A program made the translations under genes and the position numbers. Under the pieces are notes generated by a model, which worked only from the letters and a program-made list of their open reading frames with translations, searched no databases and was not told the DNA's origin. From the NCBI RefSeq assembly GCF_003010935.1, contig NZ_PGGN01000001.1, positions 1,426,001 through 1,490,000 on the forward strand: a DNA stretch of 64,000 nt, written 5' to 3'. Of the stretch, positions 1 to 9,400 are shown piece after piece; the stretch's first letter is position 1; every line of letters begins with the position of its first letter. The stretch is from Phyllobacterium endophyticum. GTDB taxonomy: Bacteria > Pseudomonadota > Alphaproteobacteria > Rhizobiales > Rhizobiaceae.

Positions 1-357
1 GAACGGCCGATCCTGCCCGGCGCCTGAACCCAGAATAGTTTATGCGACCAGCGAAATAAATAGCCTTTGGTCTAATTGACAGCTCTGGCACAGTCTGTGC
101 AGTTTGGCGTTGCGCTCGGTTGCGCTATACGGCTTGGGAGGGCTTCGAGAAAAAGATCTGATTTTTAATGCCATGTTTCGCCGGCTGTTTTACGCAGTAT
201 CGCTGCCGCACCATTCATTTCCAACACGCTCCAAACAGATATTCATTGCAAGGGTCAACCGGGTCAGCGGGGCTATGCGCCAGCTGTCATCCGTTTCGTT
301 CGACTTGAATCAGCTTTTGCAGATCATGTTCCGGCGCGGTTTTTAGGAGGACAAATT
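1..357. other. Upstream region of the GH31 gene, no convincing gene
   Basis: No convincing coding sequence is seen here. A TTGACA hexamer at 76-81 could be a -35 element, and a perfect 13-bp palindrome, GCACAGTCTGTGC, lies just downstream at 88-100, but no good -10 box stands at the right spacing. A TTG-started frame at 104-346 is rich in Arg, Phe and Ser, resembles no family I know and is not counted as a gene. A strong ribosome binding site (AGGAGG, 345-350) precedes the GH31 start. Confidence 0.4.
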
Positions 358-3036
358 TTGAACAGGATTCATATCACCGCGCTTGGGTTGCTGCTGTTGC
401 CTGGCCTGGCAAATTGCAACGGCAAGGATTCGCATGCACCACAGAATACCAGCCAGATAGGCGGAAGTTTCGAACTTCAGAAGGGTGAACCTGGTGAAAA
501 GGGTCAAGCCGGGGACAAGGGCATCGCCGGCGACAAAGGCCCTGCGGGCGACAAAGGTGCGACAGGAGACAAGGGGGAAACGCCAGCCGAGCTCACGGCA
601 GTCCGGCCCATCAATGAGGACACCATTACGCCGAGGCCGGGCGGTTTCGATGTTCAACTGCAGAACGATGTGCTTGAGGTGCGCGCTGTCGCATCAAACG
701 CGTTTCGTGTCCATTTTCTGCCCGATGGAGTAGCAACGTCCGCCACCAGGGTAATAGACCCTTCAATAAAGTTTGGTGTGCCCTATGAAGTCAAGTCGTT
801 GCCGGGCAAAGGCGCGGATTTGATCGCTGGGCAGAATACCGCCCGCTGGATCCCCAGGACTTCCACGATCGAGATAATCAATGGCACCAAAAAGGTATTG
901 ATGTCGCTCAAAACGGAAGATTTGAAAAATCGTGATGTGATTGTCAGGCATGACCCCGAGGACACGCTTTACGGCGTCAACTCCGATGGGGCAGAGGAAA
1001 GATCCGAAAATCTGTACCGGGATCGGGCACAGGACCTGAAAGCAGGCAGACAGGGCCACGCCGGGGCACCGTTCGTCTGGAGCACGGCGGGATACGGTGT
1101 CCTCGTCGATACGATGGGCAGCCGCAAGAGCACGGTCAATCTCGCCAACAAGCGATATATTGATTTTACCCGGAATTCAAAGCCCGACGTCGATGCCTAC
1201 CTCATGGTTGGAACGCCTTTTGAAATATTCGGAGCTATGGCAAAGATAAGTGGTCGCACGCCACTTTTTCCCAAGTGGGCCATGGGCTTTACCAATAGCC
1301 AGTGGGGTGCCGACGATGCATGGAATGACAAAAGAAACGGCTCGGGCCAGTTGCAAGGAATGACCGAACCCAAATTCCGCAATATTATCAAAGGATATCG
1401 CGAACGGAATATTCCGATTGATGCCTTCACGTTCGATCTGGATTGGACGTACTGGGGAGGTATGGATAGCAGCGGGACGAAGGTTCCAAACGCACAGTTC
1501 CAATGGAACACCGAGCGGTTTCCCGGTATGGGTCCCAATAGGCCACAGAATGCTGATGACAATATGCGGCTCTTTGCCGAGCAGCAAGGTATCAAGCTGA
1601 CCGCTATCTTGAAACCGCGTGTGGCGGTCGATTCCGAAGAAGGCAATTTCCTCAAGCAGAACGACTACTGGATGCCGACAGCCCCGATATTCAAGGACTA
1701 CTTCACCAGCACTCAGATGCGGCACGTGGACTTCGCCAAGCCGGCCGTCCGCTCCTGGTATTTCGGACAGCTCAAGAACGTCTTCGACGGCGGAATCAAG
1801 GGCTGGTGGAACGACGAGGCAGATTCGAGTGAAGCGACCGACGAAGGCAACGAGACCGAAGGCCTCGATATGCAGCGCGGTCTCTATGACGGTCAACGCG
1901 CTATTTCGAATGAGCGGGTCTGGTCAATCAACCGCAACTTCTACCTTGGCGCGCAGCGGCATGCCCATGGTCTGTGGTCGGGCGACATCGACAATGGCTT
2001 CGAAAGCATGGCCTTGCAGCGCCAGCGCATGTTGAGCGCAATCAATGCCGGCGCCCAGCAATGGACAATGGATGGGGGTGGTTTCAGGAATGGCAAGGGA
2101 ACGTTGCCTGGCGGCGGCACCGGCTATGAAGATTACGCCCGCTGGGTGCAATTTGCAGCCTTCACGCCGATATTCCGTGTTCATGGCGACAACGCAGTGC
2201 AGCGTCAACCCTGGTATTATAGTGAGGGAGAGGCACCCGCCGTTGCGGCGATCCGGCTGCGCTACAAGTTGATTCCCTACATTTATAGCTATGAACATCA
2301 GCGCCGGAAGAATGGCGTTGGCCTCGTGCGACCGCTGCTGTTCGACTGGCCAAACGATGAAAATGTGCGCAATCATGTCGACAGCTGGATGTTTGGCGAA
2401 TGGCTGATGGTTTCTCCCGTGGTACAACAGGGACAAAAGGATAAATGGATCTACTATCCTGAAGGTAAATGGATCGACTGGCGTTGGGGAGCCATCCATG
2501 AGGGTGGGAAGGGTGAAAAGTACGGCCTCAATAATGGTTGGACCGATCTTCCGCTTTTCATCCGCCAGGGCGCTATCATCCCGATGCAGCCGGATATGCA
2601 GTATGTCGGCGAAAAGCCGCTGACACAGCTCGATATCGAGGTCTATCCCGATACCAAGCGGACGTCGTTCGAATATTATAACGACGATGGCAAAACCTAT
2701 GACTACGAAAACGGCGTCTATTTCAGCCAGCTTTTCTCGGCACAGAAATCGGACAACAAGGTCGAGTTTGAAACGGCAGCGCCGGAAGGTAGGTACAAAC
2801 CGGAGACCGAATATTATCTTGTGAAAATATATGGTTCGACGGCGAGCGCAGTCTCGGTCAATGGTCAGCCTGCGACTTCACTGGGAACGCTGGATGCGCT
2901 CAAGCACGCCGCCGGCCCGGGCTGGGCTGCGGGCAATGAGACGGCGCCTAGCACGAGAGAAGGCCTTAAAGACCCCGTGACCTATATAAGGATAAAAGCT
3001 GGTGAAAAGCAGAACGTCGTACTAACGACCCGGTGA
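358..3036 (+). CDS. Glycoside hydrolase family 31 lipoprotein with collagen-like stalk
   Basis: Predicted secreted, lipid-anchored alpha-glycosidase of 892 residues. The start is TTG, placed by the AGGAGG site 7-8 bases upstream. A short signal peptide ends in a lipobox (LANC, Cys20). Residues 43-75 are eleven uninterrupted Gly-X-Y triplets rich in GDK, a collagen-like spacer unusual on this family. The GH31 barrel follows: FTFDLDWTYWGG, the nucleophile motif GWWNDEAD (probable Asp486) and the acid/base motif LWSGDID (probable Asp543), then the family's later IRLRYKLIPYIYS segment and a beta-rich C-terminus. Members hydrolyse or transfer alpha-linked glucose, xylose or galactose; the substrate cannot be told from sequence. 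It stands alone and is convergent with the aminotransferase, separated by a shared terminator. Confidence 0.9.
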   Translation: MNRIHITALGLLLLPGLANCNGKDSHAPQNTSQIGGSFELQKGEPGEKGQAGDKGIAGDKGPAGDKGATGDKGETPAELTAVRPINEDTITPRPGGFDVQLQNDVLEVRAVASNAFRVHFLPDGVATSATRVIDPSIKFGVPYEVKSLPGKGADLIAGQNTARWIPRTSTIEIINGTKKVLMSLKTEDLKNRDVIVRHDPEDTLYGVNSDGAEERSENLYRDRAQDLKAGRQGHAGAPFVWSTAGYGVLVDTMGSRKSTVNLANKRYIDFTRNSKPDVDAYLMVGTPFEIFGAMAKISGRTPLFPKWAMGFTNSQWGADDAWNDKRNGSGQLQGMTEPKFRNIIKGYRERNIPIDAFTFDLDWTYWGGMDSSGTKVPNAQFQWNTERFPGMGPNRPQNADDNMRLFAEQQGIKLTAILKPRVAVDSEEGNFLKQNDYWMPTAPIFKDYFTSTQMRHVDFAKPAVRSWYFGQLKNVFDGGIKGWWNDEADSSEATDEGNETEGLDMQRGLYDGQRAISNERVWSINRNFYLGAQRHAHGLWSGDIDNGFESMALQRQRMLSAINAGAQQWTMDGGGFRNGKGTLPGGGTGYEDYARWVQFAAFTPIFRVHGDNAVQRQPWYYSEGEAPAVAAIRLRYKLIPYIYSYEHQRRKNGVGLVRPLLFDWPNDENVRNHVDSWMFGEWLMVSPVVQQGQKDKWIYYPEGKWIDWRWGAIHEGGKGEKYGLNNGWTDLPLFIRQGAIIPMQPDMQYVGEKPLTQLDIEVYPDTKRTSFEYYNDDGKTYDYENGVYFSQLFSAQKSDNKVEFETAAPEGRYKPETEYYLVKIYGSTASAVSVNGQPATSLGTLDALKHAAGPGWAAGNETAPSTREGLKDPVTYIRIKAGEKQNVVLTTR

Positions 3037-3043
3037 CAACACG

Positions 3044-3081
3044 AAAAAGGGGCGGTGAAAAAACCCGCCCCTTTTATTTTT
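3044..3081. terminator. Bidirectional Rho-independent terminator
   Basis: A GGGGCGG stem (3049-3055) pairs perfectly with CCGCCCC (3065-3071). It is followed by TTTTATTTTT on the plus strand and preceded by an A-run that gives a U-run on the minus strand. It lies between the convergent GH31 and aminotransferase genes and can serve both. Confidence 0.85.
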
Positions 3082-4474
3082 AAACCGCCCGCAGGCCGTT
3101 TTTCGAAACATGGGCTTCCGTGTCGGCAAGCGCCTTTTCGAAACGGTTGAACAACTCGTTCAATTCGTCCTTCGTAATGATCATTGGAGGACAAAAGGCG
3201 ATGCTGTCGCCAATGGCGCGCAGCACAGCGCCGTGTCCCTCGAGGAAGCGCGCAAGCTGCGGGGCCACCCCATGCGCCGGATCGAACGAACGTTTCGTCT
3301 TCTTGTCGGCGACGAGTTCGACCGCGCCCATCAGACCGGAATTGCGCACTTCGCCAACCAGCGGATGATCCTTCACCTGCGCCAGCCTTGCCTCGAAAGT
3401 AGGCGTAAGTGCCCGTACTTGTTCGACAATATTGCGGCGCTGATAGATCTCTATGGCCTTGACGCCGAGCGCGCAGCCAACCGGATGACCGCCGTAGGTG
3501 AAGCCGTGGCCGAAGCTCCCGAGCTGGGAGCTGTGGTCGACATAGGCCTGGTACACCTCCTCGGGGACGAGAACCGCGCCAAGTGGTGCATAGGCCGCCG
3601 TAAGTTGTTTTGCTGCGGAAATCGTCGTCGGCGTCATGCCGACACTCTGGCTGCCCCACCAGTTGCCCGTACGGCCGAAACCATTGATGACCTCATCGGC
3701 GATGATGAGAATATCGTGTTCGCGGAGGATCGGCTCGATCGCCGCAAAGTAGGCGGACGGCGGAACCAGTACGCCCCCGGCACCCATGACCGGCTCGGCG
3801 ATGAAGGCGGCAATCGTATCCGGACCTTCCCGTTCGATCATATCTTTCAATGACTTGGCGATTCGGGCCACAAATTCCGCTTCGCTTTCGCCTTCGAGGC
3901 CGAAGCGGTAGTAATGCGGACAATCGGTGTGCAGAACGCGGTCCACCGGCAGGTCCCACCCCTTGTGGTTGCCGGGCAGGCCGGTCAGCGACGCGGCCAT
4001 CACGGTCACCCCGTGATAGGCCTTGACGCGCGAGATGATCTTCTTCTTTTGCGGCCTGCCAAGCGCATTATTGTAATACCAGGCGAGCTTGACCTGCGTA
4101 TCGTTGGCCTCGGAGCCGGAAGACGTGTAGAACACTTTCGAAATCGGCACTGGCGCGATTTCCTTAAGTTTTTCAGCAAGTTCGATCGCAGGCTCAATGC
4201 CCTTGCCGCCGAACAGATGGTAGTAGGGCAGGGTACGCATCTGCTCGGTAGCGGCGTCGATCATCTCTTCATCGCCGAAGCCCAACCCCGCACACCAGAG
4301 GCCTGACATGCCCTCGATATATTCCTTGCCCTGCGTGTCGTAGAGATAGACGCCCTTGCCGTGACCCATCACCAGCGGGCCGAGTTCGTGCAGCTTGTGC
4401 AGGGGCGTATAGGGGTGCAGAACCGCGTTCATATCGCGCTGCTGGACATTGGTGAGGGGGTGGCCATTCGCCAT
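3080..4474 (-). CDS. Class III PLP-dependent aminotransferase
   Basis: Omega-aminotransferase-type enzyme of 464 residues, full length for class III (about 450). It would move an amino group from an omega-amino acid, amine or polyamine to pyruvate or a keto acid, in the cytoplasm. The N-terminus carries the YLYDTQGKEYIEGMSGLWC segment typical of pyruvate-dependent members. The PLP-binding aspartate is in IIADEVINGFGRTG and the Schiff-base lysine in ISAAKQLTAAYAPLGA. The start ATG at 4474 gives the expected N-terminus. It is a single-gene unit. An inverted repeat at 4603-4625 upstream may be its operator. The substrate (beta-alanine, putrescine, GABA or other) is not determined. Confidence 0.9.
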   Translation of the reverse strand: MANGHPLTNVQQRDMNAVLHPYTPLHKLHELGPLVMGHGKGVYLYDTQGKEYIEGMSGLWCAGLGFGDEEMIDAATEQMRTLPYYHLFGGKGIEPAIELAEKLKEIAPVPISKVFYTSSGSEANDTQVKLAWYYNNALGRPQKKKIISRVKAYHGVTVMAASLTGLPGNHKGWDLPVDRVLHTDCPHYYRFGLEGESEAEFVARIAKSLKDMIEREGPDTIAAFIAEPVMGAGGVLVPPSAYFAAIEPILREHDILIIADEVINGFGRTGNWWGSQSVGMTPTTISAAKQLTAAYAPLGAVLVPEEVYQAYVDHSSQLGSFGHGFTYGGHPVGCALGVKAIEIYQRRNIVEQVRALTPTFEARLAQVKDHPLVGEVRNSGLMGAVELVADKKTKRSFDPAHGVAPQLARFLEGHGAVLRAIGDSIAFCPPMIITKDELNELFNRFEKALADTEAHVSKNGLRAV

Positions 4475-4602
4475 TTGAAAACTCCGGCTTTGAGAAGATG
4501 CCCGAGCTTAGCCAGTTGCGATTGAAAGCGCAAAGCGGGTCGGCAAGAAAGAGCGGTTGCAACTTTTAACACCAAAAATTCAACTCAAGGTGTAGATTCT
4601 TG

Positions 4603-4625
4603 CGCCAAATCAGACCGATTTGGCG
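4603..4625. promoter_or_regulatory. Perfect inverted repeat, candidate operator
   Basis: CGCCAAATC-N5-GATTTGGCG is a perfect 9-bp dyad with a 5-base spacer in the gap upstream of the aminotransferase. The spacing and perfection suit a dimeric repressor or activator; no U-run follows, so it is not a terminator. The cognate regulator is unknown. Confidence 0.45.
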
Positions 4626-4698
4626 TCAAAGCTGTCGAATCCCGTGTCAATTGTGCTTATTTATGTTCAGACACCTTCCGGGAAGGCCTGAAATCGAT

Positions 4699-5061
4699 CT
4701 AACTTCGGAACCGTCTGATCAGCGCGGCAAAGTCCATTCCGAGTTTCGTTGGCGAAGCAATCTCGGGCTGGTCCGGGGTCACGGTCAGGCTCGTTCCGTC
4801 GTTGCCGAGCATCACATAGACGAGCTGGTCGGAGGTGCCATCGGATACGGAGATGGCGGCGATACGTTGCTGGTCGCCATGCTCCGGCGCCCGGACATTG
4901 AAAATCACCTCGCCATTGACCAGTTCGGCCGCTTTGTGCAAAGCGCCCTCGAAACCGTCGGCGACGATATCCTGGGCGCCGAGCGCAAGCTCGATCTCCA
5001 CGACTTCGAGCGAAACCGCTTTGCCAGCCTCAGGCAGGTCGTCCGGTCCTGGTATCTTCAT
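4699..5061 (-). CDS. Hypothetical protein, 120 residues
   Basis: I do not recognise this protein. It is acidic and rich in Val, Ala, Glu and Asp, starts MKIPGPDDLPEAGKAV, has alternating hydrophobic residues suggesting a small beta-rich fold, and has no signal peptide or membrane segment. Its composition is far more protein-like than the Arg-rich frame on the opposite strand (4600-5145), which is why I favour this one. There is no clear ribosome binding site at the ATG. Confidence 0.55.
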   Translation of the reverse strand: MKIPGPDDLPEAGKAVSLEVVEIELALGAQDIVADGFEGALHKAAELVNGEVIFNVRAPEHGDQQRIAAISVSDGTSDQLVYVMLGNDGTSLTVTPDQPEIASPTKLGMDFAALIRRFRS

Positions 5062-5371
5062 TATCGCAACGCGGTCTGCACGCCGCCCTCTGGTTTCCCG
5101 AAAACAAGTGTCCGAATCAGGACGGTGATCATGTCATCACTGTGACACCGGATACCCTCATAAAGTGTAAATGGTGCCAAAAGGTTGCGGCAAGGGGCGC
5201 GAAAGTTGGCCTGACCCGCGGAAATGTCATCAGACCTTAATAAACGGGTCCTACGATGAATTATCCCCCCGCGTGGGCATCCTTGTTGTTGACCTCGCAG
5301 AACAGGATGGTACACTTTCAAGCATAGATTTTTAATCAAGCGATTTTTTGTTTTATTTCCGGAGAAGAATT
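5062..5371. other. Intergenic region before the coiled-coil lipoprotein
   Basis: No gene is supported here. The sequence becomes AT-rich toward 5320-5371 and ends in GGAGAAG (5361-5367), the ribosome binding site for the TTG start at 5372. Arg/Cys-rich frames on the minus strand were judged spurious. Confidence 0.4.
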
Positions 5372-6367
5372 TTGAGATATCGATTTTATTTATTGTTGCC
5401 GCTCGTGTTGGTTTCCGCATGCAACGCCTCGGAGAACTCAAACCAGGTTGCCCAATCCACATATGACGAACTAAAGGCTGAACTGGCGAAGTCCGAGGCA
5501 GCCAAGGCAGCGCTTGAAAAGAAGAATGCAGAATTGAAGGGACAGGTCGGCGACGCTAACACTCAGATCGAGGTGGGTGAGAAGAAACTCAAGCAATCCG
5601 ATGAAACGAGTAAGGCGATATCAAAGGACCGCGACGGCCTTGCCTCAGACAAGACGAAACTGATCGAAGACAAGTCGAAGCTGATGGAAGAACGCGACGG
5701 CCTTGCCTCAGACAAGACGAAGCTGATCAAAGAACACGACGACCTTGTCTCCGACAAGACGAAGCTGGTCGAAGAACGCGACGGCCTTGCCTCAGACAAG
5801 TCGAAGCTGATCGAAGAACGCGACGGCCTTGCCTCAGGCAAGTCGAAGCTGGTCGAAGAACGCGACGGCCTTGCCTCAGACAAATCGAAGCTGATCGAAG
5901 AACGCGACGGCCTTGTCTCCGACAAGACGAGTTTGATCAAAGAACGCGATGGTCTCCTCAAAGAAAAGTCGTCCCTTACGGCGGAACGGGATAGCGCGAA
6001 GCTGAACTTCGACGCGGCCAAGACGAAGTCCGATACCGAACTGACAACAGCCAAAAAGGACCTTGCGACAGCTGAAGGAAAGCTGACGGAGACCAGCGAG
6101 AAGCTGGCGACAACCGAAGGAAAGCTGACGGAGACCAGCGAGAAGCTGACTGCAACCGAAGGAAAGCTGACGGAGACCAGCGAGAAGCTGGCGACAACCG
6201 AAGAGACGCTGAGGGTGACCAGCGAGAAGCTGACGGCATCCGAAGTGGCGCTCAAGGAGACCGGCGAAAAGCTCGCTGCGACGGAGGATCGGCTGAAAAT
6301 ATCGGATGAAACGCTGAAGAAGGTCACAGACGCGCTGGCCAAGCTTGCCGAAAGGTCTTGCAAGTAA
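5372..6367 (+). CDS. Coiled-coil repeat lipoprotein
   Basis: Predicted lipoprotein of 331 residues. The TTG at 5372 follows GGAGAAG and gives a compact signal peptide ending in the lipobox VSAC (about residue 18). The mature protein is almost wholly predicted coiled coil. One block repeats a 14-residue unit of the type ERDGLASDKSKLIE (42-bp DNA period, about 5625-5980). A second block repeats another 14-residue unit, KLTETSEKLATTEG (about 6060-6270). Fourteen residues equal two heptads, so each block can form an unbroken coil. There is no catalytic domain; a stalk, spacer or adhesion role is possible but unproven. Like the GH31 gene it uses a TTG start and lipid anchor. Near-identical repeats mean copy number may vary between strains. 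Confidence 0.85.
   Translation: MRYRFYLLLPLVLVSACNASENSNQVAQSTYDELKAELAKSEAAKAALEKKNAELKGQVGDANTQIEVGEKKLKQSDETSKAISKDRDGLASDKTKLIEDKSKLMEERDGLASDKTKLIKEHDDLVSDKTKLVEERDGLASDKSKLIEERDGLASGKSKLVEERDGLASDKSKLIEERDGLVSDKTSLIKERDGLLKEKSSLTAERDSAKLNFDAAKTKSDTELTTAKKDLATAEGKLTETSEKLATTEGKLTETSEKLTATEGKLTETSEKLATTEETLRVTSEKLTASEVALKETGEKLAATEDRLKISDETLKKVTDALAKLAERSCK
5625..6270 (+). repeat. Two blocks of in-frame 42-bp tandem repeats
   Basis: Block one has about eight units spaced exactly 42 bases apart (for example at 5695, 5737, 5779, 5821, 5863, 5905) with a few substitutions each. Block two has about four units starting near 6074, 6116 and 6158. All keep frame and encode 14-residue double heptads in the lipoprotein. 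This is coding minisatellite DNA, not a CRISPR array. Confidence 0.85.
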
Positions 6368-6432
6368 TATTTTATCTCAAAGATTTGCCAAGAATTTTTA
6401 TTAGTATTATTTTATAAGGTGATAGAATATCC

Positions 6433-9400
6433 ATGGATAGACGTAATTTTATCAAGATGATGGGTCTTGCCGGCACGAGCGCCGCTGCCTACGCCGCCTG
6501 TTCCAACTACATGCACGAAGCGCTGGCACAATCCACCGCAATCGACGACTTGCTGAGTGCCGCGGCCCATTGCCAGAACGGATCGCTGAAGGACATTGAT
6601 CACGTGATTTTCCTCATGCAGGAGAACCGTTCGTTCGATCATTACTACGGCACGTTGCGCGGCGTGCGCGGCTTTGGCGACCCGCGGCCCTTGCAGCTGA
6701 GGGATGGCAGTTCCGTTTTCGAGCAGAAGAAAGTGCCGCCGATTTCAGCTGCGATCTATAAGATCGTTCACGCCAATTGGGCTCAGCTCGAATCTTCAAT
6801 CGCGGGCGCAGATGCCAAAACCATTAAGCACGAACTGAAACAAAAGATCAGCGAAGTTCTGCCAAACTATGCCGGACAGATAAATCCGCAAATCGACAGC
6901 TTGCGCGACGATTTCTTCGCTCACGTCATCAAGGGTCAATGGAACAATATTCTCCCGCGGGAGATGGTTGGAAAAGCTATTCCCGAACTGCTCGAGGATT
7001 TGAAGAGCGGCCTTTCATTGTTCGAAACGAAAGACATCGATGAAACATTGGCGGGCCTGGTAAAAGCCTATGTCCTCTCCTTGCTGGACAATGCTGCTGT
7101 AGCGGAGTTCATTGCCGAGCAATTGAAGAAAATGCCTGGCAGTTCCTTCGACGTTACTACAATCAAGGGATTGATAGCGAAATTTTCAGGCCAGCAAATT
7201 CTTGACATGCTGTTGAAGATGCTGGCCAATCTGATCAATGTTGACGAAGTGAAAAAAGCCTGGCCGGCCGCCGTAAAAACCCTGCCGTCACTGGCGACAG
7301 GGCTGCCGAAGCCAGCGGAAATTTTTCACCTGGTACAATCCTTCGCACGCTGGCACGAGACAACGAAGATAGGAGACGTCGTCAATCCGTTACCCAAGGA
7401 GATCGCATTCATCCCGGATTTGGCTGCCCTGCCGCTAAAGAGCATCTATTCGCTGCTGCCATATTTGAGTTCTCCTAATCTCGTTGCCGATCTTCTCGCC
7501 AAGACTCCCTTCAAATTCATCGAGCGAGAGGAGATCAAGGCATACGTTCCCAAGATTGTCGATTGGCTCGCCAATGCCGGTTACATCAAGCCATTCCAGA
7601 TCAGGCGTGGGGACAAGTCGGCTGGCGAATATCAAGCCTTCGGACTCGCGCACTCTTATGAAGACGGGAGAGACGCCATCAATGGTGGCTGGAACGATCA
7701 ATGGATGCTCGCCAAAGGGCAAGATTCCATGGCTCATCTTGATACCGCCAAGGACATTTCCTTCTATCACAAGCTCGCACAGGCCTTCACCATCTGTGAT
7801 GGCTACCATTGTTCTTCCCACGCAGGAACTGACCCTAATCGTGCACATTTCGTCACCGGAACGGCCGGTGGCTGGACGACCAACGATTTCTTCAGCAGCA
7901 TGATTGGGGAGCGCCCGGATTGGAAAACCTATCCGGAAAAACTGCAGGATTTGAAGGTCGATTGGAAATGTTACCAAAACGGCATTAGCGGCGACCTGTT
8001 TTTCGGTAATTTTGGCGATAATATACTGCTTTACTTCAAGCAATACAAAGACGAGACAACAGAAATCCGCAAGCGAGGTCTGAGCGTCAATGCTGTGCTG
8101 CGCACTGTTGCCAATGTTCCTTCGCAGTTCGAACAGGATGTAAAAAACGGCACGCTGCCGGCGGTGTCATGGATCAACGCGCCGCAAGCCTTTTGCGAAC
8201 ACCCAATGGGTATCTCGCCGCATTTTGGCGAGTATTATGTCAGCGAGATTTTAAGGGTGCTCGCTGCCAACCCGAAGGTTTTCCAGAAGACCGTATTCAT
8301 CATCAACTATGATGAGAATGATGGTTTCTTTGATCATGTCCCGCCGCCCTTGCCACCGCTTCCGGCCATGACGGGTGCGGGCAAGGTCTCGAAGGGAATC
8401 GTATTTTCAAATGATCCGAAAAACCCCGATGCCGAGCACGCCGTCAAGCTGGTGCAGGATTCGGAACCCCAGGACAAGCGTTTCTTACCCGATACGCCGA
8501 GGGATCAATTGACCATGGGGCTCGGCAATCGCGTGCCGTGCCTGATCATCTCTCCCTGGACCGTTGGCGGAAGGGTGTGCTCGGAACTATTCGACCACAC
8601 ATCGACCTTGCGCTTTCTCGATGCCTGGTTGGCCGCCAAAAACCTGCAACCGGCTGGCACGGATTTTGCAAACGTCTCGTCATGGCGCCGTGCCATTTGC
8701 GGCGATCTTACCAGTGCATTCGATTTCACCCGCAAGCTCGATACGCTTGCAAAGGAAGGTAAGGAAGGGCTGGATGCCGCGGCCAAGGTTATCGCGGCCA
8801 ACCCGGTTCCGGAATATCTCGGCCTGACAAAGATCGAGCGGGATGAACTCAAATTGAGTCAGCCAAAGTATGAAGATGCCAGCACCGATATTGCCAGGGA
8901 CAATGCCGGCGAAACCGGCAAGAAACAGGATGAGGGACAGGCCGAGCTCTTGCCACTTGGCTACGATTTCGGTGTATTCTCCTCCCTCGTCACGTCCGCA
9001 GGCGGCGAGCAGCCGGACACACTCCGCCTTTCCTTCAGCAACAGGGGGAGCAGCGGCGTTGCGCTGAATGTTTATTCCTATAACCGGTTCGAACTAGGCC
9101 GCGGAGCCTGGTTCTATGCGCTGGCAAAGGCAGGAAAAGACGGCGTGCCCGTTACGCTGTTCGACGACTATGATCTGGGTGCACAAAACCTTAAGCGTGA
9201 CGGCAATTATAAACTTGCGGTGCACGGTCCGAACGGCTTCCTGAGCGAATTCCAGGGGGACGCACGTGACTACACGCACAATCTCATTGCGGAGATCGTG
9301 AACATGACATCGCTGGACGATGGCAAGCACGTGCGCTTCGATTTAGTCTGGCCGGAGAACGCCGAGGGCAAACTGGTGATGACCAATGCCTATACGAAAC

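Noticed and set aside
104-346. 80-residue TTG-started frame before the GH31 gene
   Set aside because: Unusual composition, no family resemblance, no ribosome binding site; the region reads as a leader.
4600-5145. 181-residue plus-strand frame opposite the hypothetical gene at 4699-5061
   Set aside because: Rich in Arg and His with no motifs; the minus-strand frame has a far more protein-like composition.
5625-5980. CRISPR-like regular spacing of similar 42-bp units
   Set aside because: There are no distinct spacers and the units encode in-frame heptad repeats.
5563-6363. Ser/Val-rich minus-strand frame across the repeat lipoprotein
   Set aside because: It is the antisense of regular coiled-coil repeats; periodic DNA keeps the opposite frame open.
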